Origin: Rhizobium sp. RU20A
Lineage (GTDB): Bacteria > Pseudomonadota > Alphaproteobacteria > Rhizobiales > Rhizobiaceae
Length of the DNA: 64,000 nucleotides
Assembly (NCBI RefSeq): GCF_900155885.1
Contig: NZ_FTMB01000002.1
Location: 62,001 to 126,000 of the forward strand
Reading direction: 5' to 3'
Below are positions 22,227 through 32,131 of the stretch, piece by piece. The notes below the pieces were generated by a model, which was not told where the DNA came from, made no database searches, and saw only the letters and a program-made list of their open reading frames with translations. Made by a program: the position numbers and the translations under genes. The first letter of the stretch is position 1. Each line of letters starts with the position of its first letter.

Positions 22227-22253
22227 AGGGCCGGCACCTTTCGGCCCGGCCCT
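22227..22253. terminator. Hairpin terminator between convergent genes
   Basis: An 8-bp stem AGGGCCGG/CCGGCCCT with an 11-nt loop, followed on the minus strand by TTTT. It lies between the small membrane gene and potI and can serve both. Confidence 0.65.
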
Positions 22254-22279
22254 CCGCCTCTTCAGTCCGTTCGCCTGCC

Positions 22280-23095
22280 TCACACTGCGGCTGCAGCCCG
22301 CTCGTCGCGCTCGCGCTGGTTTTCCCGGGTGCGGGTGACGATGGAGGCGACCAGCACCCCGAAGGCAACGACACCGATCAGGATGGTGCAGGCCGCGTTG
22401 ATCTCCGGTGTCACGCCGAGACGCACCTGACTGTAGATCCGCATCGGTAGCGTCGTTGCGCCGGGGCCGGTGGTGAAGCTGGCGATCACGAGATCGTCGA
22501 GCGACAGCGTGAAGGCGAGCACCCAGCCGGAAAAAACCGCCGGCGCGATGACCGGCAGCGTCACCTGGAAGAAGGTCGCGACCGGGGTTGCGCCCAGATC
22601 CTGCGCGGCCTCCTCGATCGAGCGATCGAAGGTAACGAGGCGTGACTGCACCACCACCGCCACGAAACACATGGTGAAGGTGATGTGGGCGAGCGTTATC
22701 GTCCAGAAGCCGCGATCGAGGCCGATGGCCACGAAGAGCAGGAGCAGTGACAGGCCGGTGATGACCTCGGGCATGACGAGCGGCGCATAGACCATGCCGG
22801 AGAACAGCACCCGGCCATGGAAGCGGCGGTACCGCGTCAACGCCAGCGCGGCCAGCGTGCCGAGGACAGTGGCGAGCGTCGCGGAGAGCAACGCCACGCG
22901 GATCGTCACCCAGGCGGCATCGATCAGAGCCTGGTTCTGGAACAGCGAGACGTACCATTTGGTGGAGAAGCCCGCCCAGACGGTGACGAGTTTCGATTCG
23001 TTGAAGGAGAAGATCACCAGAAGCACGATCGGCAGGTAGAGAAAGCCGAAGCCGACCACGATGGAGGCGATGTTGAAGCGGGACCAGCGGGTCAT
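22280..23095 (-). CDS. potI: Putrescine ABC transporter permease
   Basis: 271 residues with six predicted membrane helices and the EAA loop EEAAQDLGATPVATFFQVTL, typical of PotC/PotI. It forms the channel together with PotH. Its start lies two bases after the potH stop, at the end of the order potF-potG-potH-potI, which matches the enterobacterial putrescine system. Spermidine as substrate cannot be excluded from sequence. Confidence 0.9.
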   Translation of the reverse strand: MTRWSRFNIASIVVGFGFLYLPIVLLVIFSFNESKLVTVWAGFSTKWYVSLFQNQALIDAAWVTIRVALLSATLATVLGTLAALALTRYRRFHGRVLFSGMVYAPLVMPEVITGLSLLLLFVAIGLDRGFWTITLAHITFTMCFVAVVVQSRLVTFDRSIEEAAQDLGATPVATFFQVTLPVIAPAVFSGWVLAFTLSLDDLVIASFTTGPGATTLPMRIYSQVRLGVTPEINAACTILIGVVAFGVLVASIVTRTRENQRERDERAAAAV

Positions 23096-23097
23096 GT

Positions 23098-24003
23098 CTA
23101 TCTCCCCTCGCTTTTGGTCTGGGCGTTCTGGAAGAACATGATGGGCACGACGAGGATCATCAAAAGGATGATGGCCACGGCGGACGAGACCGGCCAGTCA
23201 CGGTTGGCGTTGAACTCGTTCCAGAGCGTCTTGCCGATCATCAGCGTTTCCGATCCGCCGAGAAGATCGGGGATGACGAACTCGCCGACAGCGGGAATGA
23301 AGACCAGCATGCAGCCGGCCACGACCCCCGGCAGCGACAGCGGGAAGGTGACCTTCCAGAAGGCCGTTGTCGGCGTGCAGCCGAGATCCTGGGCCGCTTC
23401 CACCAGCGAGCCATCCATCTTTTCCAGCGCCGAATAGATCGGCAGCACCATGAAGGGCAGGTAGGAATAGACGATACCGATATAGATGGCCGTGTTGGTG
23501 TTGAGGATGACGAGCGGGCTATCGATGACGCCGAGGAACAGCAGCAACTGGTTCAGCAGCCCCTCGGGCTTGAGGATCGCGATCCAGGCGTAGACACGGA
23601 TCAGGAAGCTCGTCCAGAACGGCAGGATGACCAGCATGAGCAGCGTCGGCCGAATGCTGCGCGGCGCCTGCGCCATGCCGTAGGCAACGGGGTAGGCGAT
23701 CAGCAGCGTCAGGAAGGTCGAGATCGCCGCGATCGTCAGGCTGGAGATATAGGCGTTGAAATAGAGCGCGTCCTGCGTCAGCCAGACGTAATTGTCGAAG
23801 GAAAACTCGCGGATGCCCTCCAAGATGCCGGAGATGCCGTCGGCAAGGTCGAAGACCGGCGTATAGGGCGGCATGGCGATGGCCGTCGTCGACAGCGAGA
23901 TGCGGAAGACGATGAAGAATGGCGCGAGGAAAAAGATCAGCAGCCAGACGAAGGGGATGATGATGACCAGCCGACTGGAAAGGGCGGAAAGGGCCTTGGA
24001 CAT
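23098..24003 (-). CDS. potH: Putrescine ABC transporter permease
   Basis: 301 residues with six membrane helices and the EAA loop VEAAQDLGCTPTTAFWKVTF, the PotB/PotH branch. The N-terminal region after helix 1 contains the long periplasmic loop usual for PotH. The start lies four bases after the potG stop, giving tight operon spacing with potG and potI. Confidence 0.9.
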   Translation of the reverse strand: MSKALSALSSRLVIIIPFVWLLIFFLAPFFIVFRISLSTTAIAMPPYTPVFDLADGISGILEGIREFSFDNYVWLTQDALYFNAYISSLTIAAISTFLTLLIAYPVAYGMAQAPRSIRPTLLMLVILPFWTSFLIRVYAWIAILKPEGLLNQLLLFLGVIDSPLVILNTNTAIYIGIVYSYLPFMVLPIYSALEKMDGSLVEAAQDLGCTPTTAFWKVTFPLSLPGVVAGCMLVFIPAVGEFVIPDLLGGSETLMIGKTLWNEFNANRDWPVSSAVAIILLMILVVPIMFFQNAQTKSEGR

Positions 24004-24007
24004 GTTG

Positions 24008-25150
24008 CTACCCCTTCAGGACGACGCCGGCATTGGCGGCAAAGGAGACCCAGACCTTCTGGTCATAGGCGAGCGGATCGTCCATCTCGCGGGCGGCGTT
24101 CAGCATGGAGGCCTTGACCACCTTGCCATCGGGCAGACGCACGTGGAAGACGGTCATGTCGCCGAGATAGGCGATGTCCCAGATTTCGCCCTCGACGGTG
24201 TTGATGGCGGTGCTGGCCGGGGGCTGCGAGGTGACGCGGATCTTTTCGGGACGCAGGGCGACAGCCGCATCGGCACCCGACGCAAGTGGGTCGCTTGTCT
24301 CGACCTCCAGTGAGAAGCCACTGGACGCAGCGACCGTCATGGCCGCGCCGCTCGATGCGGTGACCTTGCCTTCGAAGATGTTCACGTCGCCGATGAAGTC
24401 GGCCACGAAGCGGGAGTTGGGCGCCTCGTAGATTTCGGCCGGTGTCGCGACCTGGATCACCTTTCCGGCGCTCATGACGGCGATGCGGTCCGCCATGGTC
24501 ATGGCCTCTTCCTGGTCGTGGGTGACGACGACGAAGGTCAGGCCGAGATCCTGCTGCAGGTCCATCAGCTCGAACTGGGTTTCCTCGCGCAGCTTCTTGT
24601 CGAGCGCGCCGAGCGGTTCGTCGAGCAGCAGCACCTTCGGGCGCTTGGCGATGGAACGGGCGAGAGCGACGCGCTGACGCTGACCGCCGGAAAGCTGATG
24701 CGGCTTGCGGGCGGCGAATTTTTCGAGCTTCACGAGCTTGAGCATCTGCGCCACGCGTTCGGCAATCTCGGTCTTCGGCATGCCATCCTGCTTCAGGCCG
24801 AAGGCGATGTTCTTCTCCACCGACATATGCGGGAAGAGCGCATAGGACTGGAACATCATGTTCACCGGGCGGCGATAGGGCGGAATGCCCTTGATGCTCT
24901 GGCCGTCGAGAATGATGTCGCCCGACGTCGGGTCCTCGAAGCCGGCAAGCATGCGCAGCAGCGTGGACTTGCCGCAACCGGAGGCGCCAAGCAGCGCGAA
25001 GAACTCGCGCTGGTAGATATCGAGGGAGAGATTGTCGACGGCGGTGAAATCGCCGAAGCGCTTGGTGACGTTCTGGAAGGAAATATAGGGCTTTGCCGTC
25101 GGATCGGCCCAGGGGGCAAAGGAGCGGCGGATGCTGCCGAGAGATTTCAT
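24008..25150 (-). CDS. potG: Putrescine ABC transporter ATP-binding protein
   Basis: 380 residues. Walker A GASGCGKST, signature LSGGQRQRVALARS, Walker B VLLLDEP and the H-loop VVVTHDQEEAMTMAD are complete; the C-terminal TOBE region (about 290-370) follows. The frame extends 25 codons upstream, but the ATG at 25150 has GGGGA before it and gives the usual PotG length. It energises uptake through PotH and PotI. It is separated from potF by a strong hairpin. Confidence 0.93.
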   Translation of the reverse strand: MKSLGSIRRSFAPWADPTAKPYISFQNVTKRFGDFTAVDNLSLDIYQREFFALLGASGCGKSTLLRMLAGFEDPTSGDIILDGQSIKGIPPYRRPVNMMFQSYALFPHMSVEKNIAFGLKQDGMPKTEIAERVAQMLKLVKLEKFAARKPHQLSGGQRQRVALARSIAKRPKVLLLDEPLGALDKKLREETQFELMDLQQDLGLTFVVVTHDQEEAMTMADRIAVMSAGKVIQVATPAEIYEAPNSRFVADFIGDVNIFEGKVTASSGAAMTVAASSGFSLEVETSDPLASGADAAVALRPEKIRVTSQPPASTAINTVEGEIWDIAYLGDMTVFHVRLPDGKVVKASMLNAAREMDDPLAYDQKVWVSFAANAGVVLKG

Positions 25151-25290
25151 GCGGGTTCCCCATTTTCGCGCGGCCGTGCGGCGGCTCGGGTCCGCCGCCA
25201 CACGACCTTGTCTTCTTGAAATCATGCGCCGACGGGTGCAGGCGGCGGCACGGAAATGTCAGATGCCGCTTTCCTTTGCGGCAAAGAAAA

Positions 25291-25313
25291 ATGCCCGGAA
25301 CAGATCCGGGCAT
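25291..25313 (-). terminator. Intercistronic terminator/attenuator between potF and potG
   Basis: A 9-bp perfect stem (ATGCCCGGA/TCCGGGCAT, 5-nt loop) followed on the minus strand by TTTTTCTTT. It lies about 10 nt past the potF stop and 140 nt before potG. It probably makes the binding-protein transcript more abundant than the transporter transcript. A second small stem (GCCGC/GCGGC) follows at 25265-25282. Confidence 0.75.
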
Positions 25314-25322
25314 TTTGTCTTG

Positions 25323-26414
25323 TTACTGGCCGGAAACCACCTTGGTCCACAACCGCGTGATGACGCGCTGGACCTTGGGATCGTAGGGCGAGACCGTGAA
25401 GAGCTTCTTCAGCATCTCGTCATCCGGATAGATGGCGGGATCGTCGAGGATCGCCTTGTCGATGAACTGCTGCGATGTCTTGTTGCCGTTGGCATAGAAG
25501 ACATAGTTGCTGGCTTTCGCGATCACCTCGGGCTTCATCATGTAGTTGATGAAGGCGTGGGCTTCCTCCACATGCGGCGCATCGGCCGGGATCGCCATCT
25601 GGTCGAACCACATTTCCGCGCCTTCCTTCGGCACGACGTAATCGACCGTCACGCCCTGCTTTGCCTCCTCGGCGCGGGCACGGGCCTGGAAGATGTCGCC
25701 GGAGAAGCCGACGGCCACACAGATGTCGCCATTGGCAAGCGCGTTGATATATTCGGAGGAATGGAACTTGCGGATGAAGGGCCTGACCTTCATCATCACC
25801 TCTTCCGCCTTGGCGAGGTCCTCTGCAGAAGTGGTGTCTGCGCTGATCCCCAGGTAATTCAGGACGGACGGCAGGATGTCTGAAGGCGAGTCCAGCATGT
25901 AGATCCCGCAGCCGGCAAGCTTTTCGGCATTGGCGGGATCGAGCACGGCGCTCCAGCTGTCGAGCTTTTCAACGCCGAGGGCAGCCTTCACCTTTTCGAC
26001 ATTGTAGCCGAGGCCGACGGTGCCCCACATGTAGTTGATCGAGTATTCGTTGCCGGGATCGTACTTGGCGGTGCGCTCGTTGACGAGGTCCCACATGTTG
26101 GAAATGTTCGGCAGCTTGGACTTGTCGAGCTTCTGGAACACGCCGGCCTGGATCTGAAGGGCAAGGAAGTGGGCCGTCGGAACCACAACGTCATAGCCGG
26201 TGCCACCGGACAGCAGTTTCGTCTCGAGGATCTCGTTGGAATCGAAGACGTCGTAGACGACCTTGATGCCGGTCTCCTTGGTGAACTCCTCAAGGATGCT
26301 CTGGTCGATATAGTCCGACCAGTTATAGACGTTGACGACGCGTTCCTGCGCCTGCGCCACACCGGCGATGCCCGCCAGCAGGACGGTGGCCAGGGCAGTT
26401 GCAATCTTCTTCAT
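25323..26414 (-). CDS. potF: Putrescine-binding periplasmic protein
   Basis: 363 residues with a Sec signal peptide (MKKIATALATVLLAGIAGVAQA, cleavage near residue 22). The mature protein starts with the polyamine-binder pattern VVNVYNWSDYIDQSILEEF and contains FDSNEILETKLLSGGTGYDVVVP and the region NYMWGTVGLGYN. It delivers putrescine to PotGHI. The ATG at 26414 has GGGGAA upstream; the longer open frame upstream is rejected because the signal peptide begins here. Confidence 0.93.
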   Translation of the reverse strand: MKKIATALATVLLAGIAGVAQAQERVVNVYNWSDYIDQSILEEFTKETGIKVVYDVFDSNEILETKLLSGGTGYDVVVPTAHFLALQIQAGVFQKLDKSKLPNISNMWDLVNERTAKYDPGNEYSINYMWGTVGLGYNVEKVKAALGVEKLDSWSAVLDPANAEKLAGCGIYMLDSPSDILPSVLNYLGISADTTSAEDLAKAEEVMMKVRPFIRKFHSSEYINALANGDICVAVGFSGDIFQARARAEEAKQGVTVDYVVPKEGAEMWFDQMAIPADAPHVEEAHAFINYMMKPEVIAKASNYVFYANGNKTSQQFIDKAILDDPAIYPDDEMLKKLFTVSPYDPKVQRVITRLWTKVVSGQ

Positions 26415-26584
26415 CCCATTCCCCTTTTTCGTCTTGTATCGATAGGCGGGCCACGGGTGCCGGGATCTTCGACGGACCCTGCGGCGGCCGGGTTCTTGAC
26501 CACGCGGTAAAAGGTTAGGCAGGTTTTCCGGCAAGCTCAAGCGATTTCGCAGACGCAAAATCCATCGCGTGAGATGAAACGAAG

Positions 26585-27988
26585 TTATTGAAAGTCAAAC
26601 ACGCTGAGACCGGCAACCATCTCGTCGAGACCCAGCGGACGGGTGACGGGCGGCTCCGCGCGGGCAAGGCAGCCCTGCCGCTCACAAAGCCGGCAGGCGG
26701 TGCCGACGAGAAGCGGCGGACCGTGCGGATCGGCATAGACCGTGTCGCTTGCCGCATCGCAGCCAATGAGAATGGCGGTGCGGCGCACGCGTTCGCGAAA
26801 GCCGGCGCGCGGGCCTTCCACGGTGCGGGCAACGGTCAGGAAACGGGCGCCATCTTCCATCTCCACCGTCTCGGCCAGCACCTGTCCCGGCTGCGAGAAG
26901 GCGGCGGAGATGGCGAGCTTGGGACAGTCGCCGCCGAAGCGGGCGAGCGGAAAACCCTGCGCCCCGGCCCGGCGCAGACGGTTACCGGCGCTATCGACCT
27001 CCATGGTAAAGAAGGCGATGCCCGCCGCGCCCGGCCGTTGCAGCGCGACGAGCCGGATCGCCGCCTGCTCGAAGGAGACATGGAAGCGGGCCGAGAGAAC
27101 GTCGATGTCGTAGCGGGCGCGCTGAGCGGCCTGCAGGAAGGCGCCATAGGGCATCATCAGCGCATGGGCCGCCAACCGCGCCAGTTCGAACCGCGCGATG
27201 CGGCGGGCCTCGCCGGTGGAGAGCGACAGCGCATCGAGCTCTGCAACGATCGGCTCATGTAGCGCGATCATTGCAGCCTCCATGGCGATCTCCCGGGCCT
27301 GATCGGCGGGTGACAGGCGCTCGGAGAGGAAGAGACGCATCGAGTGGCGGTCGAAGCGGCGCTTCAGCGTCGGCATGGCGTGAACCGGCAGGGTGCGCAC
27401 GGCAAGACCGTGCTCGCGCCGCAGCCAGGCTTTCAGAGGCGCGGCGACCCCGTCGGCAGCATCGAGCGTCGCATGGAAGGCCTCGGCCGCCTCTTCGATG
27501 CGGGCGAAATAGGCTGGTCGCGTCTCGAAGGCTTCGCGCACCTCGTCCATCGGCAGGCGCGCCTCGGCCAGCGCCGTCTGGTGACCCTGCCGCGCCAGGA
27601 GATCGGTGAGGTCACGCAGGCGGGCGGATTGCTCGCGGTAGGCGCGGTAGAGTTTGAGCATGCCCTTGGCGGCATTCGGGGCGGCTTCGGCGATCTCGAC
27701 CAGTTCCTGGTCGCCCGGCAGTTCGCCCGCCAGCAGCGGATCGGCAAAGACCGCCTTCAGTTCGCCGATACTGCCCGACGCCTCGCCCTGCAGATCATCA
27801 AGATCGACCTTGTAGACGGAGGCGAGCTTCAAGAGGAGTTGCACGGTCAATGGGCGCTGGTTGCGCTCGATGAGATTGAGGTAGGAGGGCGAGATCCCCA
27901 GCGCCTCGGCCATGGCCGTCTGGGTGAGACCGAGACCATTGCGCACCCGGCGCACGCGCGCTCCGGCAAAGATCTTGTTTTCCGCCAT
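26585..27988 (-). CDS. XRE/IrrE-type short-chain fatty acyl regulator
   Basis: 467 residues. An N-terminal Cro/C1-type helix-turn-helix (about 8-62, GLTQTAMAEALGISPSYLNLIERNQR cut here to its core TQTAMAEALGISPSYLN) is followed by an IrrE/DUF955-like domain (175-290) and the DUF2083-type C-terminus with clustered Cys (CRLCERQGCLARAEPP). This architecture is that of the short-chain fatty acyl / RamB-like regulators, which control glyoxylate-shunt and propionate genes. It is divergent from aceA, 247 bp away, so it probably controls aceA and itself; TTTACA repeats and a palindrome lie between them. The ligand is unknown; the family suggests an acyl-CoA or a related metabolite. Confidence 0.88.
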   Translation of the reverse strand: MAENKIFAGARVRRVRNGLGLTQTAMAEALGISPSYLNLIERNQRPLTVQLLLKLASVYKVDLDDLQGEASGSIGELKAVFADPLLAGELPGDQELVEIAEAAPNAAKGMLKLYRAYREQSARLRDLTDLLARQGHQTALAEARLPMDEVREAFETRPAYFARIEEAAEAFHATLDAADGVAAPLKAWLRREHGLAVRTLPVHAMPTLKRRFDRHSMRLFLSERLSPADQAREIAMEAAMIALHEPIVAELDALSLSTGEARRIARFELARLAAHALMMPYGAFLQAAQRARYDIDVLSARFHVSFEQAAIRLVALQRPGAAGIAFFTMEVDSAGNRLRRAGAQGFPLARFGGDCPKLAISAAFSQPGQVLAETVEMEDGARFLTVARTVEGPRAGFRERVRRTAILIGCDAASDTVYADPHGPPLLVGTACRLCERQGCLARAEPPVTRPLGLDEMVAGLSVFDFQ

Positions 27989-28003
27989 CGTCGCTCCCTC
28001 CCC

Positions 28004-28087
28004 TTTGTAACAGTCTTTACAGAGCGCCGCAGCGCAGCGACTTTTACAATATTTACTTTTTTACAACGCCACCTTGTCAATGACAAG
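28004..28087. promoter_or_regulatory. Operator cluster in the aceA/regulator divergent promoter
   Basis: TTTACA occurs at 28016-28021 and 28043-28048, a shorter TTTAC at 28052-28056 and TTTACAA near 28059-28065, with the inverse TTTGTAA at 28004-28010. A 15-bp perfect palindrome CTTGTCAATGACAAG (centre A at 28080) lies at 28073-28087. The clustering between a regulator and its probable target suggests binding sites. Which element is bound, and by what, is not determined. Confidence 0.5.
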
Positions 28088-28235
28088 ACATCCTAACCCC
28101 TTTCAAATGCCTATTTTTCCTTTCTCTCTGGTCGATTTGTGCACCGCGATGTAAATACCCATACATCAACTCGACACACCACACGGCGTTTAGACGAAAG
28201 TCCAAGGGCGGTGGACCAGACCAGGAGGACCAAGC

Positions 28236-29525
28236 ATGACTGATTTTGACACACTGATTCCGAACGCACCGGAAGGCCGCTTTGCCGGCATCGAGCGCCC
28301 CTACACCGCCGAGGACGTCAAGCGCCTGCGCGGCTCCGTCGAGATCAAGTACACGCTGGCCGAAAAGGGCGCCGCCCGCCTGTGGAAGCTGATCCACGAG
28401 GAAGACTTCGTCAACGCGCTCGGCGCCCTCTCCGGCAACCAGGCCATGCAGATGGTTCGCGCCGGTCTCAAGGCCATCTATCTCTCGGGCTGGCAGGTTG
28501 CCGCCGACGCGAACACGGCGTCCGCCATGTATCCCGACCAGTCGCTCTACCCGGCCAATGCCGCGCCCGAGCTTGCCAAGCGCATCAACCGCACGCTCCA
28601 GCGCGCCGACCAGATCGAAACGCAGGAGGGCAAGGGCCTGTCGGTCGACACCTGGTTCGCCCCGATCGTTGCCGACGCCGAAGCCGGTTTCGGTGGCCCG
28701 CTGAACGCCTTCGAGATCATGAAAGCCTTCATCGAGGCCGGCGTTGCCGGTGTTCACTTCGAGGACCAGCTGGCCTCGGAAAAGAAGTGCGGCCACCTCG
28801 GCGGCAAGGTTCTGATCCCGACCGCGGCGCATATCCGCAACCTCAACGCCGCGCGTCTTGCCGCCGACGTCATGGGCGTTTCGACGCTGATCGTTGCCCG
28901 CACGGACGCGGAGGCTGCCAAGCTCTTGACCTCCGACATCGACGAGCGCGACCAGCCCTTCGTCGACTATGATGCCGGCCGCACGGTCGAAGGTTTCTAC
29001 CAGGTCAAGAACGGCATCGAGCCGTGCATTGCCCGCGCCATCGCCTATGCCCCGCATTGCGACCTGATCTGGATGGAAACCGGCAAGCCGGATCTGGAAC
29101 AGGCCCGCAAGTTCGCCGAGGCCGTGCACAAGGCGCATCCGGGCAAGAAGCTCGCCTATAACTGCTCGCCCTCGTTCAACTGGAAGAAGAACCTCGACGA
29201 CGCAACGATCGCCAAGTTCCAGCGCGAACTCGGTGCCATGGGCTACAAGTTCCAGTTCATCACGCTCGCCGGCTTCCACCAGCTGAACTACGGCATGTTC
29301 GAGCTCGCCCGTGGCTACAAGGACCGCCAGATGGCCGCCTATTCGGAGCTGCAGGAGGCGGAATTCGCCGCCGAGATCAACGGCTACACGGCGACCAAGC
29401 ACCAGCGCGAAGTCGGCACCGGCTACTTCGACGCCGTCTCCATGGCGATCACCGGCGGCAAGTCGTCCACGACCGCCATGCATGAATCGACCGAGCACGA
29501 GCAGTTCCGCCCCGCCGCGGAATGA
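28236..29525 (+). CDS. aceA: Isocitrate lyase
   Basis: 429 residues. It cleaves isocitrate to glyoxylate and succinate, the first glyoxylate-shunt step, needed on acetate and fatty acids. The signature KKCGHLGGK holds the catalytic Cys, and [11 protein letters not shown] and the Mg-binding region are intact; the length equals the bacterial norm. The ATG at 28236 follows a strong AGGAGG at good spacing. It is followed 145 bp later by a small gene that in S. meliloti is also needed for growth on acetate (from memory). Malate synthase is not in the window. Confidence 0.97.
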   Translation: MTDFDTLIPNAPEGRFAGIERPYTAEDVKRLRGSVEIKYTLAEKGAARLWKLIHEEDFVNALGALSGNQAMQMVRAGLKAIYLSGWQVAADANTASAMYPDQSLYPANAAPELAKRINRTLQRADQIETQEGKGLSVDTWFAPIVADAEAGFGGPLNAFEIMKAFIEAGVAGVHFEDQLASEKKCGHLGGKVLIPTAAHIRNLNAARLAADVMGVSTLIVARTDAEAAKLLTSDIDERDQPFVDYDAGRTVEGFYQVKNGIEPCIARAIAYAPHCDLIWMETGKPDLEQARKFAEAVHKAHPGKKLAYNCSPSFNWKKNLDDATIAKFQRELGAMGYKFQFITLAGFHQLNYGMFELARGYKDRQMAAYSELQEAEFAAEINGYTATKHQREVGTGYFDAVSMAITGGKSSTTAMHESTEHEQFRPAAE

Positions 29526-29670
29526 TCTCCGGCCAATAAAGTCCCTGCCCGCCCCTGCCGCTTGCCCCACAGCGCGGCAGGTGGCCCAAAGCAATCCCCT
29601 CCGCGCCCGCCGCGGAGGGCGCCAAGCAAACCATCAAGAACCCCCTGATATCAACGAGAGGAGAAATACC

Positions 29671-29946
29671 ATGTCCATCCAGTCCGCAGCCCTCGCCACC
29701 AATCCGGCCCCGATCAAGACCCACGTCAAGGAGCGCGCCGAAGAACAGGCCAGCGCCATGACGAGCGATCAGCAGGCCACGATCCGCATGGTCGCCAACG
29801 ACCTGCACCGTCTCAACCAGTCCATCATGCGCGCTGTCGATGCCGGCGTTTCCGTCGAGCTCATCCGCTCCGCCCGCCACCATGGCGGCGCCGGCAACTG
29901 GGGCGACCTGATGGTCCCCGTCATCGTCACGCAGGGCCAGGGCTGA
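29671..29946 (+). CDS. Small aceA-linked protein of unknown mechanism
   Basis: 91 residues (MSIQSAALATNPAPIKTHVK...), with a central helical part (ERAEEQASAMTSDQQATIRMVANDL truncated here to SDQQATIRMVANDLHRLNQS) and a C-terminus ending GNWGDLMVPVIVTQGQG. There is no signal peptide or known domain. The start has GAGAGGAGA upstream. Its position after aceA matches the gene called SMc00767 in S. meliloti, which was reported to be required with aceA for acetate utilisation (recalled, not searched). Its biochemical role is unknown. Confidence 0.8.
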   Translation: MSIQSAALATNPAPIKTHVKERAEEQASAMTSDQQATIRMVANDLHRLNQSIMRAVDAGVSVELIRSARHHGGAGNWGDLMVPVIVTQGQG

Positions 29947-30062
29947 GCCGCGGCCGATCCGATCCCACCCGCCCCGGGATCCTGAAGATGCCAGTTCCGC
30001 CCTGCGGGACGCAGAGGCCGGTCGTCCGCGTGGGCGTCCGGCTTTTGTCGTTTAAGAGAGAA

Positions 30063-30100
30063 AATGACCGCCTCTGCGCCGAACGGCAGAGGCGGTCATT
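30063..30100. terminator. Strong bidirectional terminator
   Basis: A 15-bp perfect stem (30063-30077 with 30086-30100), 8-nt loop. It is followed by TTTTCTCT on the minus strand and by ATTTC on the plus strand. It lies between the aceA-linked small gene and the converging chemoreceptor gene. Confidence 0.85.
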
Positions 30101-30135
30101 TCAACCGTGAGGAAAACAGTGCGGCTGCGCGCCGC

Positions 30136-31974
30136 TCACGCCGCGCGGCGCTGGGGATCCGCCTCGGCCGCAAAGCGGAAACCGTCGACGATCTCCATGA
30201 GACGGTCAGCCTCGAGCGACAGCTGCTCGCTGGCACTGGCGGTGTCGGACACGAGGGCTGCATTCTCCTGCGTCATCTGATCCATGCGCGCCACCGAGCT
30301 GTTGACCCCCTGCAGCGCGGCGGACTGGTCGGACGAGGCCGTGGCGATAACGCCGACATGCTGACTGATCGTGACGATCTGGGCGCTGATCGACTGCAGC
30401 ACCTTTCCGGCCTCCTCGACAAGCTCGGAACCGGCATCCACCTCGCGCGACGACTTGGCAATGAGATCCTTGATCTGGCGCGCAGCCTCGCCGGTCCGCT
30501 GGGCGAGTTCGCGCACTTCCTGCGCGACGACGGCAAAGCCCTTGCCGGCCTCGCCGGCCCGCGCGGCCTCGATACCGGCATTCAGCGCCAGAAGATTGGT
30601 CTGGAAGGCAATATCATCGATAACCTCGATGATCTGCTCGATCTGGCCGGATGCCTCCTCGATGCGCCCCATCGCCGCAACGGCATTGGACACCACGTCG
30701 GCGGAACTGTCGGCACTCTTCTTGCTGACGAGAACGATCGCGTTCGTCTCGCCCGCCCGCTCCGCAGCCGATTTGACGGTGACGGTGATTTCCTCGACGG
30801 CCGCGGCGGTCTCCTCCAGCGAGGCGGCCTGCGTTTCGGTGCGGCGCGCCAGGGTGTCGGCGGCATCGCGCATCCGTCCGCCACGGGCCTGGATTGCTTC
30901 GGCACCGGCACGAATGTCCGACAGGGTTCGCCGCAGGCCGCCGATGGCCGTATTGAAATCGAGCCGCAGTTTTTCGAGCCGTCCCGAGAAGGGCGTGTCG
31001 ATCGACAGCGAAAGGTCACCCCGCGCCAGACGCTCCATGCCTTCGGCAAGAGCACTGACAGCACGATCGATTTCGCCGTCGACGGTGAGCTTTTCGTTCT
31101 CGCGCGCCCGGCGCTCGGACTCGGCTTCCGCACGGGCTTCTTCGGTCTCGCGCTCGATGCGCGCTTTGGCCAGCGCATTGTCACGGAACACGGAGAGGGC
31201 GCGGGCGATGTCACCGAACTCCGACTTCATATCCAGACAGGGCACGTCCGTGTCCAGCCGTCCTTGCGAGATCGCCTGGACGGATCCGGTCAGCTTGCGC
31301 AGCGGATTGATCTGCCGACGGACGAAAACGAAGGCGATCACGCCGAACACGATGGCAACGCAGACGCCGGTGACGATCGTCAACAGGCGAAGCTCGGCGA
31401 TCTTGTTGAAGTACTCGATGGTGGGGATGCCGATGAAGAGCACGCCGACGGTGGCGCCCTTCGTGTCCTTGATGGGGTAATAGCCCGTGATGAAGTCCTT
31501 GCCAAACAGCACGGCCGGCCCAAAATAGGCCTCGCCGCGGGCGAGAACCGCCTGGGCCGGATGATCGGCGGCCAGTTTCGTGCCGACGGCGCGATCTCCG
31601 TTTTCCTTCTTCACATTGGTCGACAGGCGGACAAAGTCATTGCCTTCTTTGACAAAGACCGTCGCCACACCGTCGATCATGCGCGCGGCCTCGTCAACCA
31701 GCCTGTGATCGGCATCAGGCCTGACCTCATCGAGCGTGAAGCCCGCCACCTCACCATCCTTAAGGGAGACACGGGCGTCCTTGTGCATGCTCGCATAGAG
31801 CACGGTCATCCCGCGCATGGCATCGCGTGCATCCCGCGTTGCCTCGTCCATGACCGACCCACTCAAGCGCGCCAACAGGACGCCAAGCACGATGACGGCG
31901 CTCATGACGATGAGGGAGATCGTGACCAGAACATTTCGTGTCACGATGGATCTTGGAAGAATATTGCGCATCAT
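30136..31974 (-). CDS. Membrane methyl-accepting chemotaxis protein, single-Cache sensor
   Basis: 612 residues. Membrane helices at about 12-35 and 205-226 enclose a periplasmic domain of the Cache type ([23 protein letters not shown]...[25 protein letters not shown]). A HAMP linker (about 227-285) and a signalling hairpin with the tip [18 protein letters not shown] follow. The Cys-containing HAMP stretch [11 protein letters not shown] is unusual. It should relay ligand binding to CheA/CheW; the ligand is unknown, and Cache domains often bind organic acids. Two adjacent ATGs exist (31974, 31971). Confidence 0.93.
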   Translation of the reverse strand: MMRNILPRSIVTRNVLVTISLIVMSAVIVLGVLLARLSGSVMDEATRDARDAMRGMTVLYASMHKDARVSLKDGEVAGFTLDEVRPDADHRLVDEAARMIDGVATVFVKEGNDFVRLSTNVKKENGDRAVGTKLAADHPAQAVLARGEAYFGPAVLFGKDFITGYYPIKDTKGATVGVLFIGIPTIEYFNKIAELRLLTIVTGVCVAIVFGVIAFVFVRRQINPLRKLTGSVQAISQGRLDTDVPCLDMKSEFGDIARALSVFRDNALAKARIERETEEARAEAESERRARENEKLTVDGEIDRAVSALAEGMERLARGDLSLSIDTPFSGRLEKLRLDFNTAIGGLRRTLSDIRAGAEAIQARGGRMRDAADTLARRTETQAASLEETAAAVEEITVTVKSAAERAGETNAIVLVSKKSADSSADVVSNAVAAMGRIEEASGQIEQIIEVIDDIAFQTNLLALNAGIEAARAGEAGKGFAVVAQEVRELAQRTGEAARQIKDLIAKSSREVDAGSELVEEAGKVLQSISAQIVTISQHVGVIATASSDQSAALQGVNSSVARMDQMTQENAALVSDTASASEQLSLEADRLMEIVDGFRFAAEADPQRRAA

Positions 31975-32075
31975 TTGCCCCCGCAGCGGATGTTTGAGAT
32001 CCGAGATTGAGCGGAATTGATTAAATTCTATTTATCTGGACATCCCTCGTTTTCGGGGCCAAGGCAAAACCTAAA

Positions 32076-32113
32076 GACAAAGGCCCCGCAGAGAGCTCTG
32101 CGGGGCCTTTGTC
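32076..32113. terminator. 18-bp perfect hairpin between tandem chemoreceptor genes
   Basis: GACAAAGGCCCCGCAGAG pairs with CTCTGCGGGGCCTTTGTC across a 2-nt centre. On the minus strand the arm ends with CTTTGTCTTTAGG. It ends transcription of the upstream chemoreceptor before the next one starts. Confidence 0.8.
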
Positions 32114-32131
32114 ATGCGATTGCACAGGGGG

